Shown piece after piece: positions 25,564 through 33,476 of a stretch of DNA of 64,000 bases (within the stretch, counting starts at the first letter, position 1; every line of letters starts with the position of its first letter). A program made the translations under genes and the position numbers. The DNA comes from Pseudomonadota bacterium (GTDB lineage Bacteria > Chloroflexota > UBA6077 > JAJPGT01), in the NCBI GenBank assembly GCA_021325655.1, contig JAJPGT010000087.1:34226-98225 (forward strand). The letters are read 5' to 3'. The notes beneath the pieces were generated by a model that did not search any database, was not told the DNA's origin, and saw only the letters and a program-made list of their open reading frames with translations.

Positions 25564-25896
25564 ATGACACACCAACCAGACACCAGGGCACAGCAGGGCG
25601 CCCATCTGCTTGACGAGACGACGCAGCTCCTGGAGCGCGCGAAACAGGACCCGGCCTTCGCCCAGCCAGCCGCGGCCGCGGCGCTGCGCGCCCTCCTCCT
25701 CTTCCTGGAGCAGGAGCCGCGGGGGGACCGCGTGGTGAGCCTCCTTGAGCAGGCAGCCGAGGTGGACGAAGCGCTGGCCGAATTTCGCTCGGACGCGCTC
25801 ACGCTCGACGGCGGCACGTTCGAAACGCCTGGCGACGCCTATGAGCGCGCCAAGCTCTTCGTGGACGCCGCCCGGGCGCGGGTGGTGAATATCTGA
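25564..25896 (+). CDS. Small HEPN-like protein of unknown function
   Basis: A 110-residue, mainly helical protein. The order of elements resembles a short HEPN domain: FAQPAAAAALRALLLFLEQEP, then LLEQAAEVDEALAEF, and a last helix PGDAYERAKLFVDAARARVV like the P-x-x-x-Y-x-x-x-x-A-x-x-x-x-x-A end of HEPN proteins. The RNase motif R-x4-6-H is not seen, so nuclease action is doubtful. No nucleotidyltransferase partner is adjacent; the nearest is 5.5 kb away. The family assignment is tentative. A Gly-rich ATG context (GGGGGCACGGCG) is upstream. Confidence 0.55.
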   Translation: MTHQPDTRAQQGAHLLDETTQLLERAKQDPAFAQPAAAAALRALLLFLEQEPRGDRVVSLLEQAAEVDEALAEFRSDALTLDGGTFETPGDAYERAKLFVDAARARVVNI

Positions 25897-25948
25897 GCGT
25901 CCCGCGGCGCCAGACCCTGGAGGCAGGGGCGGGCTTCCCGCGCCGGGC

Positions 25949-26773
25949 TCAGACCGGCCGAGCTCGCTCCCAGGTCTGCACCGCCGCCGCGCCGGCCAGG
26001 GCCCGCTCGTCCTCGATGTCGAGCACCTCTCCGGAGAGCGCGGCGGCATCCAGGCTGGCCAGCCAGACGATCGCCCGGGCGGGTAGCTCCGGCGGCTGGA
26101 CCTTGCCGACAGCATAGGCCCGCCGGAAGCGGGCGAGCTGGTCGGCGCCGAAGTCTGCCTCGGGCAGGCCGCGGATCAGCGCCTGCATCGCGGTGTCCAC
26201 CATGCCAGGGTTGAACGCGATCGCCTGGACCTGGTAGGGACGCAGCTCCTCGGCCAGCACCCGGGTGAGCTGGTCCAGCCCCGCCTTGGCGGCGGAGTAG
26301 GCGGTCCAGCCACGGACGCGGACATCCGGCCGGGTGACGCCGCTGGAGACGTTGACGACCGCGCCTCGCTGGCGCTCGATCATCCCGGGGAGCACCGCAC
26401 GCAGTGCCAGGAACGCGCCGCCGAGGTTGATCTCGATATTGCGCAGCCAGGCGGCGGGGTCAGCGCGCCACAGCGGCGCAACGGGCTGCAGCACCCCGGC
26501 GTTGTTGATCAGCACGTCCACGCCGCCGAAGCGCTGCTCGGCACGACGGACCAGCGCCTCCAGCGCCGGACGGTCAGTGATGTCCAGCGCCTCGCCCAGC
26601 GCCTCGGCGCCGAGCGCCCGCGCCGCGTCAGCCACCTCCGCCACCTGGTCAGCGCTCCGAGCACAGAGCGCCAGGTTGGCCCCGAGGCGGGCGAATACCA
26701 GTGCGACGGCGCGGCCCAGGCCACGCCCGGCCCCCGTAATCAGGACCGTCTGTCCAGCGAAGCAGTCAACCAT
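25949..26773 (-). CDS. SDR-family oxidoreductase
   Basis: A 274-residue classical SDR. TGAGRGLG is at about residues 14-21, NNAG at about 90-93, Ser in NVSSGV, and YSAAKAG for YxxxK at about 158-164. The end (LSGEVLDIEDERALAG) departs from the common TG-DGG pattern. The second strand reads LCARSADQ, with Arg after the strand, favouring NADP(H). There is no Shine-Dalgarno site before ATG 26773. It is convergent with the HEPN-like gene. Substrate unknown. Confidence 0.88.
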   Translation of the reverse strand: MVDCFAGQTVLITGAGRGLGRAVALVFARLGANLALCARSADQVAEVADAARALGAEALGEALDITDRPALEALVRRAEQRFGGVDVLINNAGVLQPVAPLWRADPAAWLRNIEINLGGAFLALRAVLPGMIERQRGAVVNVSSGVTRPDVRVRGWTAYSAAKAGLDQLTRVLAEELRPYQVQAIAFNPGMVDTAMQALIRGLPEADFGADQLARFRRAYAVGKVQPPELPARAIVWLASLDAAALSGEVLDIEDERALAGAAAVQTWERARPV

Positions 26774-26963
26774 CGGCGAGGAGAAGGATCAGCCCGGCAG
26801 GTCTTCGCATCCAGTGTACCCGGTTCCGCTGGCGACTGGATTGAGCAGGCGCGGCCGAAACAGGAGCGGCCCGCTCCCCGCGCAGCCGCTGGCTCCCCAC
26901 CCGCAGGCCGAGCAGCGCCCGGGAAGGAAGATTCGCCCGCGTGAGACCCGCTCGCGTGGGCCG

Positions 26964-27389
26964 CTAGCGCTCGCCGGCCTGGTCGAGCCGCTCGGGGTTC
27001 GTCACCCCGATCAGCCGATTCCAGAGAACGTAGTCGACCATGCTCTTGGGAACCAGCCAGCTCCCCTCCTCTGCCTGCATATCGCCCCGAGCGGTGAAGG
27101 GGCACCGCCGCGGGTCTTGCAGGTCGACGTACACTGCCCCCTGCTCCAGGCGGGTGCCGGTGCGGAGGATCGGGATCTGCTTCAGCTCGGCATCGCTGAA
27201 GTCCCGCAGCCGATCGTGGACCGCCTTGACGTCGTAGGCGCTCAGCGCGCTGTCATACACTGCCTGCGAGGCGGGACCGGAGTTCTGGCCTGCGTACGGG
27301 GCAGGGTTCAGATCCTCGCGCCACGGCTCAGGGTGCTGGCTGCCAGGCCGGAACTGCTGCTCACCGCGGCGCGGGTTGTGCTCGGCCAT
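26964..27389 (-). CDS. Conserved hydrophilic protein of unknown function
   Basis: A 141-residue, charged protein without membrane segment. The first 40 residues (HNPRRGEQQFRPGSQHPEPW, then the DLNPAPYAGQN stretch) look unfolded. The C-terminal part is compact (AYDVKAVHDRLRDFSDAELKQIPIL, GTRLEQGAVYVDLQDP, VPKSMVDYVLWNRLIGV). I recall proteins with the DLNPxxxAGQN and DYxLWNRLIG features in other phyla, but know no function. It is the last of three small genes read in the same direction with gaps of one and seven bases. Confidence 0.7.
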   Translation of the reverse strand: MAEHNPRRGEQQFRPGSQHPEPWREDLNPAPYAGQNSGPASQAVYDSALSAYDVKAVHDRLRDFSDAELKQIPILRTGTRLEQGAVYVDLQDPRRCPFTARGDMQAEEGSWLVPKSMVDYVLWNRLIGVTNPERLDQAGER

Positions 27390-27390
27390 G

Positions 27391-27696
27391 CTAGTGCCCT
27401 CGGGTGCGACGTGAGGTGTTCGAGTCGCTGCCGCTGCGGCCCGAAATCGACAGATCGCTCTCGCGCGCCCGGGGGCTCCCTGTGATGGTCGGCTTGTCCC
27501 GGGTGTCCTCGTTCCAGTCGTTCTTGGCCGCCTGCGCCTGGCGCCCGGGGTCCTTCCCCTCGCGCGCCTGCTGCTCGTACGTCTCCCGTTTCTTGGGCGA
27601 GCCAGTGGTGATGGTCATACTCTGGGAGGGGTTATTGTGCCCCTTGGACTTGGTCTGGTCGTGCGCGTCGTTTTTGTGCTGTCCCTGCTTCGCCAT
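27391..27696 (-). CDS. Small disordered, charged protein (101 residues)
   Basis: The protein is nearly all polar and low in hydrophobic residues: Gln, Lys, Asn, Ser, Arg and Gly dominate, and no helix core is evident. Two related segments occur, TITTGSPKKRETYEQQARE and TITGSPRARESDLS, an internal repeat. It is similar in style to KGG/YciG-type or LEA-like stress proteins, but no family is recognised. The stop of this gene lies one base before the ATG of the next. It probably forms one transcript with the genes at 27859 and 27389. Confidence 0.6.
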   Translation of the reverse strand: MAKQGQHKNDAHDQTKSKGHNNPSQSMTITTGSPKKRETYEQQAREGKDPGRQAQAAKNDWNEDTRDKPTITGSPRARESDLSISGRSGSDSNTSRRTRGH

Positions 27697-27703
27697 AGTG
27701 CCC

Positions 27704-27859
27704 TTACCTCTGAGAGCTGCTACCTTCGGACGGCGGCCGGGCCCGCGTCTGGCTCTGCGAGCCGCCCGTTCGCTTGATCTTCGGCGCCTTGGGATCGCGG
27801 TCCTGGCCCTGCCTGGGCGAGTCCATCTTGCTGACTTCCAACTGCCCCTTCTTGACCAT
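27704..27859 (-). CDS. Very small basic protein (51 residues)
   Basis: An ATG at 27859 with GAGGGAG upstream opens a 51-codon frame: MVKKGQLEVSKMDSPRQ, then a Lys/Arg/Ser-rich tail ending in SSQR. Its start (VKKGQ) recalls the neighbour's MAKQGQ, so the two may be distant copies. Strongly basic and probably unfolded alone; nucleic-acid or chaperone-like roles are possible but unproven. It heads the three-gene set and diverges from the kinase gene at 28030. Confidence 0.55.
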   Translation of the reverse strand: MVKKGQLEVSKMDSPRQGQDRDPKAPKIKRTGGSQSQTRARPPSEGSSSQR

Positions 27860-28029
27860 GCTGGCTCCCTCGCTCCGTGGTGTTCGCGTGCTCCCTCGGC
27901 TCCGGGGGCACACCGGGGCAGGGAGCATGATCTGTACCCCGGGGCCAGGCGCTCGCCGCCCCGGCGGCTGGCACAGCACGTGCGCACTGTGCTGGCGCAA
28001 CCGACCGGGCCAGCCAGGATGAGGACAGG

Positions 28030-29739
28030 GTGTTCTCCTCTTCGCACTTCAGCTCCAGCCAGCCACGCGCCCAGGAGCGCCACGACGCTCCAGCTCTGCT
28101 CGGGCGCTACGTGCTCCGCGGCGTGATCGGCCGCGGCGGAATGGCGACCGTCTATCACGCGCTGGACACGACGCTCAACCGCGCGTTCGCGGTGAAGCTC
28201 CTGCTGCCCCAGCTCGCCGCCGAACCGCGCTTCGTCGAGCAGTTCCTGGAGATGGAGCGCCGGGTGGCCCGCCTGTTCCACCCGAATCTGGTGACGATCT
28301 ACGACGCCGGCATTGCCGACGACCACTGCTTCGTGGTGATGGAGTACCTGCCTGGCGGGAGCCTGCGCAGCCGGCTCGCGGCTGGGCAGGCGCTGCCGCC
28401 CCGCGCAGCGATCCGCCTGGTGGCCCAGGTGGCAGACGCGCTCCAGAGGCTGCACGAGGAGCGGATCGTCCACGGCGACATCAAGCCGGACAACGTGCTG
28501 CTGGACGAGTACGGCAACGCGAAGCTGGTGGACTTCGGAATCGCCCACCTGGCGACAACAACCGGGGTGATCAAGCCAGAGACGCTGAGCGGCTCGGTGC
28601 CGTACCTGGCGCCCGAGCAGGTCGAACAGGGGGTTGCCGACAGCCGCTCCGACATCTACGCGCTCGGACTGGTCGCCTACGAGCTGCTGGCCGGGCGGCC
28701 GCCGTTCGCGGGCGACAACTGGGTTGCCGTCGCGGCGCAGCGGCTGACGTGCGATCCGGCCCCGCTGGCGGAGGTCCGGCCCGAGCTGCCCGCGGAGCTC
28801 AGCCGGGTGGTGATGCGTGCGCTCGCCCGTGACCCGCAACGGCGCTACCCCTCGGCGGCAGAATTCCGAGCGGCGCTGCTGCAGGTCGAATGGCCGCGCC
28901 CTCGGTCCGCGGCCACGCCTGCTGCTCAAGCAGCCACTGCTGAGCAGGCGGCGCCGGCGCCGCCCAGGCTCGAGCCCCAGTTGGAGGAGATCAGGGAGCG
29001 GGCGCGGCATCTGGCGGTGGCCACGCTCGCGCGAGCCGCGGCACTGGTGCACGCGTCGCTGGCGGAGCTCCCCCGCCTGCGACGGCGCCCTCCCCCGCCG
29101 CGGATCGCGCTCGCCACGTCGCCCCTGCGGCTTCCGACAGCCCTACCACTCGATCTGGATGCAGCGCGGCGCCGCCTGGACCGGCTGCTGTTCGCCCGGG
29201 GCGCGCGAACCCGGCACCGTGAGCTGGGGCCGCTGTTCGGCCTGGTCGTCCTGCTGGCGCTGCTGGTGCTCCCGGTGGCGGCGCTGCGGCTGGCCAGCCC
29301 GGCGCGGCCGGCACAGGTTCCCGCGGTGCAAGGCCTGACGCTGGCTGACGCCCGCCGGCGCCTGGCGGCGAGCGGGCTCGCGGTGGGCAACGTGCAGGAG
29401 CAGCAGACCACCGCCCAGCCGGGAGACACCGTGATCACTCAGAGCGCGGCGCCTGGAAGCATGCTGGAGCGGGGCAGGGCGGTGGACCTGACGGTTGCCG
29501 CGCCGCCCTGGACCAGCGTGCCCAGCCTGGCAGGGCTGGCGGTGGGAGACGCGCAGGAGCGCCTGGAGCGCAGCGGGCTAAAGCTTGGCGCAGTGCAAAC
29601 ACGGCCGCGCGCCGAGATCCGCGCCGGCACCGTGCTGGAGCAGGATCCGGCCGCGGGGACGCGGGTCCGCCAGGGCGCCGCAGTCAGCGTAACGATCGCC
29701 GTCCCGCCACCGCCGACGTCAAACGGAGAGACGCCATGA
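28030..29739 (+). CDS. PknB-type Ser/Thr protein kinase with PASTA domains
   Basis: A 569-residue membrane kinase. The glycine loop GRGGMATVY is at residues 34-42, the ATP Lys at 56 (AFAVKLLLP), the catalytic loop HGDIKPDN at 148-155 (Gly instead of Arg in HRD, so a non-RD kinase), DFG at 168-170 and APE near 195. A basic linker leads to a membrane helix at about 400-420, then two PASTA domains (VPAVQGLTLADARRRL and VPSLAGLAVGDAQERL). PASTA domains bind cell-wall muropeptides outside the cell. The start is GTG 28030. It overlaps the next kinase gene by four bases, so the two are made together. Confidence 0.93.
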   Translation: MFSSSHFSSSQPRAQERHDAPALLGRYVLRGVIGRGGMATVYHALDTTLNRAFAVKLLLPQLAAEPRFVEQFLEMERRVARLFHPNLVTIYDAGIADDHCFVVMEYLPGGSLRSRLAAGQALPPRAAIRLVAQVADALQRLHEERIVHGDIKPDNVLLDEYGNAKLVDFGIAHLATTTGVIKPETLSGSVPYLAPEQVEQGVADSRSDIYALGLVAYELLAGRPPFAGDNWVAVAAQRLTCDPAPLAEVRPELPAELSRVVMRALARDPQRRYPSAAEFRAALLQVEWPRPRSAATPAAQAATAEQAAPAPPRLEPQLEEIRERARHLAVATLARAAALVHASLAELPRLRRRPPPPRIALATSPLRLPTALPLDLDAARRRLDRLLFARGARTRHRELGPLFGLVVLLALLVLPVAALRLASPARPAQVPAVQGLTLADARRRLAASGLAVGNVQEQQTTAQPGDTVITQSAAPGSMLERGRAVDLTVAAPPWTSVPSLAGLAVGDAQERLERSGLKLGAVQTRPRAEIRAGTVLEQDPAAGTRVRQGAAVSVTIAVPPPPTSNGETP

Positions 29740-31298
29740 CCGTTCCTTCCTGGCACTCGCCGCCCGAGGACCAGACCGCCGCCGAGACGCCCTGGTTCCT
29801 GGACGAGGGGGCTCTGGACGATGCTCCGCTGGACAACCTGGAGCGCCGCCCGCCGCCCCGGCCTGCCCCGATTGACGAGGCGCCTGTCATCGCCGGCCGC
29901 TACCGACTTGAGCGGGCCCTGGGCGAGGGCAGCAGTGCCGCGGTCTACGCCGCGACAGACCTGCGGCTGAAGCGCTCGGTGACGATCAAGCTGTTCGATC
30001 CGAGCATCGCCGCCGATCCAGGGCTGCGGCTGCGCTTCCAACGCCAGGCGGCAAAGGCTGCCCCGCTGCAGCACCCCGCTATCGCCTCGCTCCTGGACGC
30101 CGGCTTCACCAACGAGCTGGCCGGGGGAGAGCGGCCGTTCGTCGTCCTGGAGCCCGCCGGGGTACTCAGCCTGCGCGACCTGCTGGACCAGCGGGGCAAG
30201 CTCGCGGCAGCGTGGGCAGTGCGGATCGCGCGCCAGCTCGCCTCGGCGCTCCGCTACGCCCACGAGCACCAGGTGGTTCACGGCGATGTCAAGCCCGAGA
30301 ACGTCATTTTGGACGACCTTGGCCAGCGGGCCAAGCTGGTCGACTTCTCGCTCTCGTTCGTCTCCGCCCGGACGGGCCTGGTCACGCCGCAGACCATCGC
30401 CCGCCGCGCCGCCTATTTGGCCCCGGAGCAGGTGCGGGGCGAGCCGATCGGCCCCCAGGCCGACGTCTACGCGCTCGGGGCGCTGCTATACGAGATGCTC
30501 GTCGGCCGCCCGCCGTTCGTCGGCGCCACCCCCCGCGCCACCGCGGAGCTGCGGGTGAAGGCGCCCCTGCGGCCAACCAGCGTGTTCGATCCCTCGGTGC
30601 CGGCCAGCGTGGAGAGCATTGTGTCGCGGGCGCTGGAGCGCGACCCGGCCCGACGCTGGCGCTCGATGGCAGAGCTGGAGCAGGCGCTGGCTCGGCTGGA
30701 CAGGGCGCAGCTCGCCCCCCGCGACCCGCACACCCTTGGCCAGATGGCGTTCGTCCCCTACCGCCCCGCCCGCCGCCCGCGCCGCCAGCCGCTGAGCCTG
30801 CTGGTGCCGCTCGTCGCCGCCGCCTTCGCCCTCGGCGTCGCTGGCACCTTCGGCGCGCCACTGCTGCGCAGCCTGCCCCATCTCGGTGGCCTGGTGAGCC
30901 AGCAGGCGCCCACTGCGCCAGACGTGGTCGGGATGACGGTGGACCAGGCGCACGCGACCGCCAGCGCCAGCGGCATTGAGCTGGTGGTCGTCGGCGAGCG
31001 CGTGACGGATAAGACGCCGCGCGGGCAGATCGTCCAGCAGGCGCCCGTGGCCGGCTTCCAACTCGATGCCAAGCAGCCACTCCGGGTTACCGTCAGCTCC
31101 GGAGTATCCGTCCCGGATATTCGGGGCAAGACGCTGCCGCAGGCGGAGGCGGAGCTGGCGGAGCTGGGCTGGAAGATCGCCCGTATCGACCGCGGCCCGC
31201 AGCCGGCCGCCGCCCCGGGCACCATCGCGCTCCAGTCGCCCGCGCCCGGCGAGACTGTACCCGGCCCCGGCGAACTCGCCGTCGTCGTCGCCGAGTAG
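29736..31298 (+). CDS. Second PASTA kinase, with degraded catalytic motifs (likely pseudokinase)
   Basis: A 520-residue membrane protein of the same layout: kinase fold at about residues 55-330, membrane helix at about 354-373, two PASTA domains (APDVVGMTVDQAHATA and VPDIRGKTLPQAEAEL). Lys 85 (VTIKLF) and HGDVKPEN at 182-189 remain. The C-helix Glu position reads RQA (Gln 104) and DFG reads DFS (203-205); the glycine loop is GEGSSAAVY. These losses suggest weak or no phosphotransfer and a regulatory role, perhaps as partner of the upstream kinase. The start ATG overlaps the upstream stop. Pseudokinase status is inferred from motifs only. Confidence 0.88.
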   Translation: MTVPSWHSPPEDQTAAETPWFLDEGALDDAPLDNLERRPPPRPAPIDEAPVIAGRYRLERALGEGSSAAVYAATDLRLKRSVTIKLFDPSIAADPGLRLRFQRQAAKAAPLQHPAIASLLDAGFTNELAGGERPFVVLEPAGVLSLRDLLDQRGKLAAAWAVRIARQLASALRYAHEHQVVHGDVKPENVILDDLGQRAKLVDFSLSFVSARTGLVTPQTIARRAAYLAPEQVRGEPIGPQADVYALGALLYEMLVGRPPFVGATPRATAELRVKAPLRPTSVFDPSVPASVESIVSRALERDPARRWRSMAELEQALARLDRAQLAPRDPHTLGQMAFVPYRPARRPRRQPLSLLVPLVAAAFALGVAGTFGAPLLRSLPHLGGLVSQQAPTAPDVVGMTVDQAHATASASGIELVVVGERVTDKTPRGQIVQQAPVAGFQLDAKQPLRVTVSSGVSVPDIRGKTLPQAEAELAELGWKIARIDRGPQPAAAPGTIALQSPAPGETVPGPGELAVVVAE

Positions 31299-31378
31299 CG
31301 CGCAGCCACATCCGCCGCGAACAACCTGCCACCCGGCGCGCGTGGACGGCGCTTCTGCCTCGTTGCTACCCTGGAGGC

Positions 31379-31909
31379 ATGGAGCAGCCCGCGCTGGATC
31401 CCGCCCTCGTCGCGGCGCTACGCCGGCTCCAGGCGCGGCTGCGCGGCCAGGCCGTCACCTGGGTCATCACCGGCAGCGTTGGCTTCGCCCTTCAGGGCGA
31501 GCCGGTCCAGCCGGGTGACCTGGACGTGCAGACGGACGCGGCCGGCGCCGCTGCCATCGAGCGGCTCTTCGCCGAGCACGTCGTTGAACCGGTGCGCCTC
31601 CGGGAGTCGGAGCGGGTCCGCTCGCACTTCGGTGCGCTGCGGCTGGATGGCGTGCGGGTGGAGATCATGGGCGACCTCCAGCAGCGGGGCCCGGACGGTG
31701 CCTGGGAGCCGCCGCCGGACCTGGCGCGCTTGCGCCGCTGGGTCGAGCGCGATAGCCTGCTTCTGCCGGTGCTGGACCTGGAGTACGAGTACCGGGCCTA
31801 CCTGCGCCTGGGCCGGGTCGAGCGGGCGCGGCTGCTGCGCGCCTGGCTGGATGCCCGGCGTGAGGACAGCACGCCTCGGAGCTCGCCCTCAGCCTGCTGC
31901 TCCAGGTAG
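31379..31909 (+). CDS. Nucleotidyltransferase-fold protein
   Basis: A 176-residue protein with a minimal nucleotidyltransferase core: ITGSVGFALQGEPVQPGDLDVQTD at about residues 30-53 carries the GS and DxD metal site, and VRVEIMGDL at about 92-100 gives the third acidic residue. The rest is helical. It resembles AbiEii/MNT or lincosamide-type nucleotidyltransferases, used by toxins and resistance enzymes or for tRNA processing. No partner antitoxin is adjacent. Its last 112 bases overlap the convergent dehydrogenase gene, so one of the two ends may be wrongly extended. Confidence 0.72.
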   Translation: MEQPALDPALVAALRRLQARLRGQAVTWVITGSVGFALQGEPVQPGDLDVQTDAAGAAAIERLFAEHVVEPVRLRESERVRSHFGALRLDGVRVEIMGDLQQRGPDGAWEPPPDLARLRRWVERDSLLLPVLDLEYEYRAYLRLGRVERARLLRAWLDARREDSTPRSSPSACCSR

Positions 31910-32754
31910 CGATGGATGGCGGTGAAGTCGGCGCCCGGGCAGGACCGGTCGAACGCCTCCCAAAGCCGGGCCACCACCTCCGCCAGCTCGCGGGGCGATC
32001 CCGCCGCCCGGGTGCTCTCCAGGTACAGCGCCACGTCCTTGGCCATCAGCACGCCCGCGAAGCCGAAGTCGTAGGTGCGCGGGAGCACGCTGCGGGGGAA
32101 CTTGTCCGAGCTGGCGGTGGTGCGCCCAGTGGAGACGTTCAGCACGTCCAGCATCTGGGCGAGGTCCAGCCCCACACGGGCGCCGAACACCACCGCCTCG
32201 CTCGTTGCCAGCATCGCGCAGGCGGAGACGAAGTTGTTGAGCAGCTTCATCGCCTGGCCCTGGCCCGGGCTGTCGCCAACGCGGAAGCGGTGGCTGGCCA
32301 GCACCTGGAGCACTGGCTGCAGCGATTCGAACAGGGCCGCCCCGGCGCCGACCATCATCGCCAGCGAACCGCTCCGTGCGCCGGCGACCCCGCCGCTCAC
32401 CGGAGCGTCGACGTAGCGCGCGCCCGCCTCCTGGAGCAGCGCGGCGCAGGCGCGGGCGGCGGCGATCCCGACCGTGGAGAGGTCGACCACCACGTCCACC
32501 CGGCGCTCCGCGGCGCCTGCCAGAGCCGAGCAGACCGCGAGCGAGGCCCGGCCATCGGGGAGGCTCAGGAAGACCACCTGGGCTTCAGCAGCGACCGCCT
32601 CCAGGGTTGGGACGGGACTCACCCCGGCGGCCGCGCGGGCCTCACTCCCCGCGCTATCGTATCCGCGCACCCGATACCCGGCCGCGGCCAGGCGCCCGGC
32701 CATCGGCGCCCCCATCCGCCCCAGGCCGACGAAGCCGAGCGTCGGCGCGTTCAT
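31798..32754 (-). CDS. 3-Hydroxyisobutyrate dehydrogenase-family NAD(P)-dependent enzyme
   Basis: A 318-residue beta-hydroxyacid dehydrogenase. The N-terminal Rossmann motif GFVGLGRMGAPMAGRL is at about 6-21, the substrate motif DAPVSGGVAGARSGSLAMMVG at about 117-137, and the catalytic Lys in GQAMKLLNNFV at about 166-176. A C-terminal helical part ends near residue 290. The last 30 residues (Arg/Ser-rich) are not typical and overlap the convergent nucleotidyltransferase gene. It oxidises a 3-hydroxy acid such as 3-hydroxyisobutyrate, tartronate semialdehyde or a relative; substrate not fixed. Start ATG 32754. Confidence 0.9.
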   Translation of the reverse strand: MNAPTLGFVGLGRMGAPMAGRLAAAGYRVRGYDSAGSEARAAAGVSPVPTLEAVAAEAQVVFLSLPDGRASLAVCSALAGAAERRVDVVVDLSTVGIAAARACAALLQEAGARYVDAPVSGGVAGARSGSLAMMVGAGAALFESLQPVLQVLASHRFRVGDSPGQGQAMKLLNNFVSACAMLATSEAVVFGARVGLDLAQMLDVLNVSTGRTTASSDKFPRSVLPRTYDFGFAGVLMAKDVALYLESTRAAGSPRELAEVVARLWEAFDRSCPGADFTAIHRYLEQQAEGELRGVLSSRRASSQARSSRARSTRPRRR

Positions 32755-32913
32755 CCGTGGCCCTCCCGCTCTCCCGCGCCATGGTACGCCGGACACACCC
32801 CGCGACGCTGCCACAGTCGGTTCGATACGATGTGGCCAGGAGCTCCACACCCATCCAACCGCCTCCGCCCTGGGTCACGCCAGGACCGCGGGCAGAGGCA
32901 CCGGGAGATGACG

Positions 32914-33423
32914 ATGACTGAGGCCAGCCAGAAGGTGGATTACGAGGCGCGCCGGGAAGCGCTGCGGCGGACGTACCTGAAGCCCCGGGCGGAACGCCCG
33001 GCGCCGAGCGCCCGTGGGGCGCACCACGTGGCGCTGATCTGCTCCGACGTCGAACGTACCATCCGCTTCTACACCGAGGTGCTCGGCTTCCCGCTCGTCG
33101 AGCTGTTCGCCAACCGGGATCTGCCCAGCTCGACGCACTTCTTCTTCGATATCGGCCACGGGAACCTGCTGGCGTTCTTCGACTTTCCGGAGCACCCGAT
33201 GCCGCCCACCCGGGAGTCGATCGGCGGGCTACACCACCTGGCGATCTCTGTTCCCCCCGAGCAGTACGAGGCGATCCGGCAACGCCTGGACCAGCTCGGG
33301 ATCAGCTACGTGGGGCCAGACCGCTCCCAGAACTCGCTGTACTTCCACGATCCGGACGGCGCGCCGCTGGAGATCATCCGCGACCCGCTCGGGGTGATGG
33401 AGGGCGAGCCGCTCGGGGAGTAA
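32914..33423 (+). CDS. VOC-family (glyoxalase/dioxygenase-like) protein
   Basis: A 169-residue vicinal-oxygen-chelate protein. One module is visible: HHVALICSDVERTIRFYTEVLGFPLVEL, then HFFFDIGHGNLLAFFDF, GLHHLAISVPPEQYEAIRQRL and NSLYFHDPDGAPLEI. The metal ligands are His, His and Glu. I take ATG 32914, with GGGAG six bases upstream; an ATG at 32908 is too near the site. Members are dioxygenases, isomerases or resistance proteins. The length and extended N-terminus fit a dioxygenase-like ring-cleavage relative, but no substrate is certain. Confidence 0.85.
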   Translation: MTEASQKVDYEARREALRRTYLKPRAERPAPSARGAHHVALICSDVERTIRFYTEVLGFPLVELFANRDLPSSTHFFFDIGHGNLLAFFDFPEHPMPPTRESIGGLHHLAISVPPEQYEAIRQRLDQLGISYVGPDRSQNSLYFHDPDGAPLEIIRDPLGVMEGEPLGE

Positions 33424-33476
33424 GCGCGCTCCATGCCCGTCCAGTGGAGGGGAGACGCCGCCGCGCGAGGGGTGGG

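Noticed and set aside
25564..31909. HEPN-like gene and nucleotidyltransferase as a HEPN-MNT toxin-antitoxin pair
   Set aside because: They are 5.5 kb apart with many genes between, and the HEPN RNase motif is missing.
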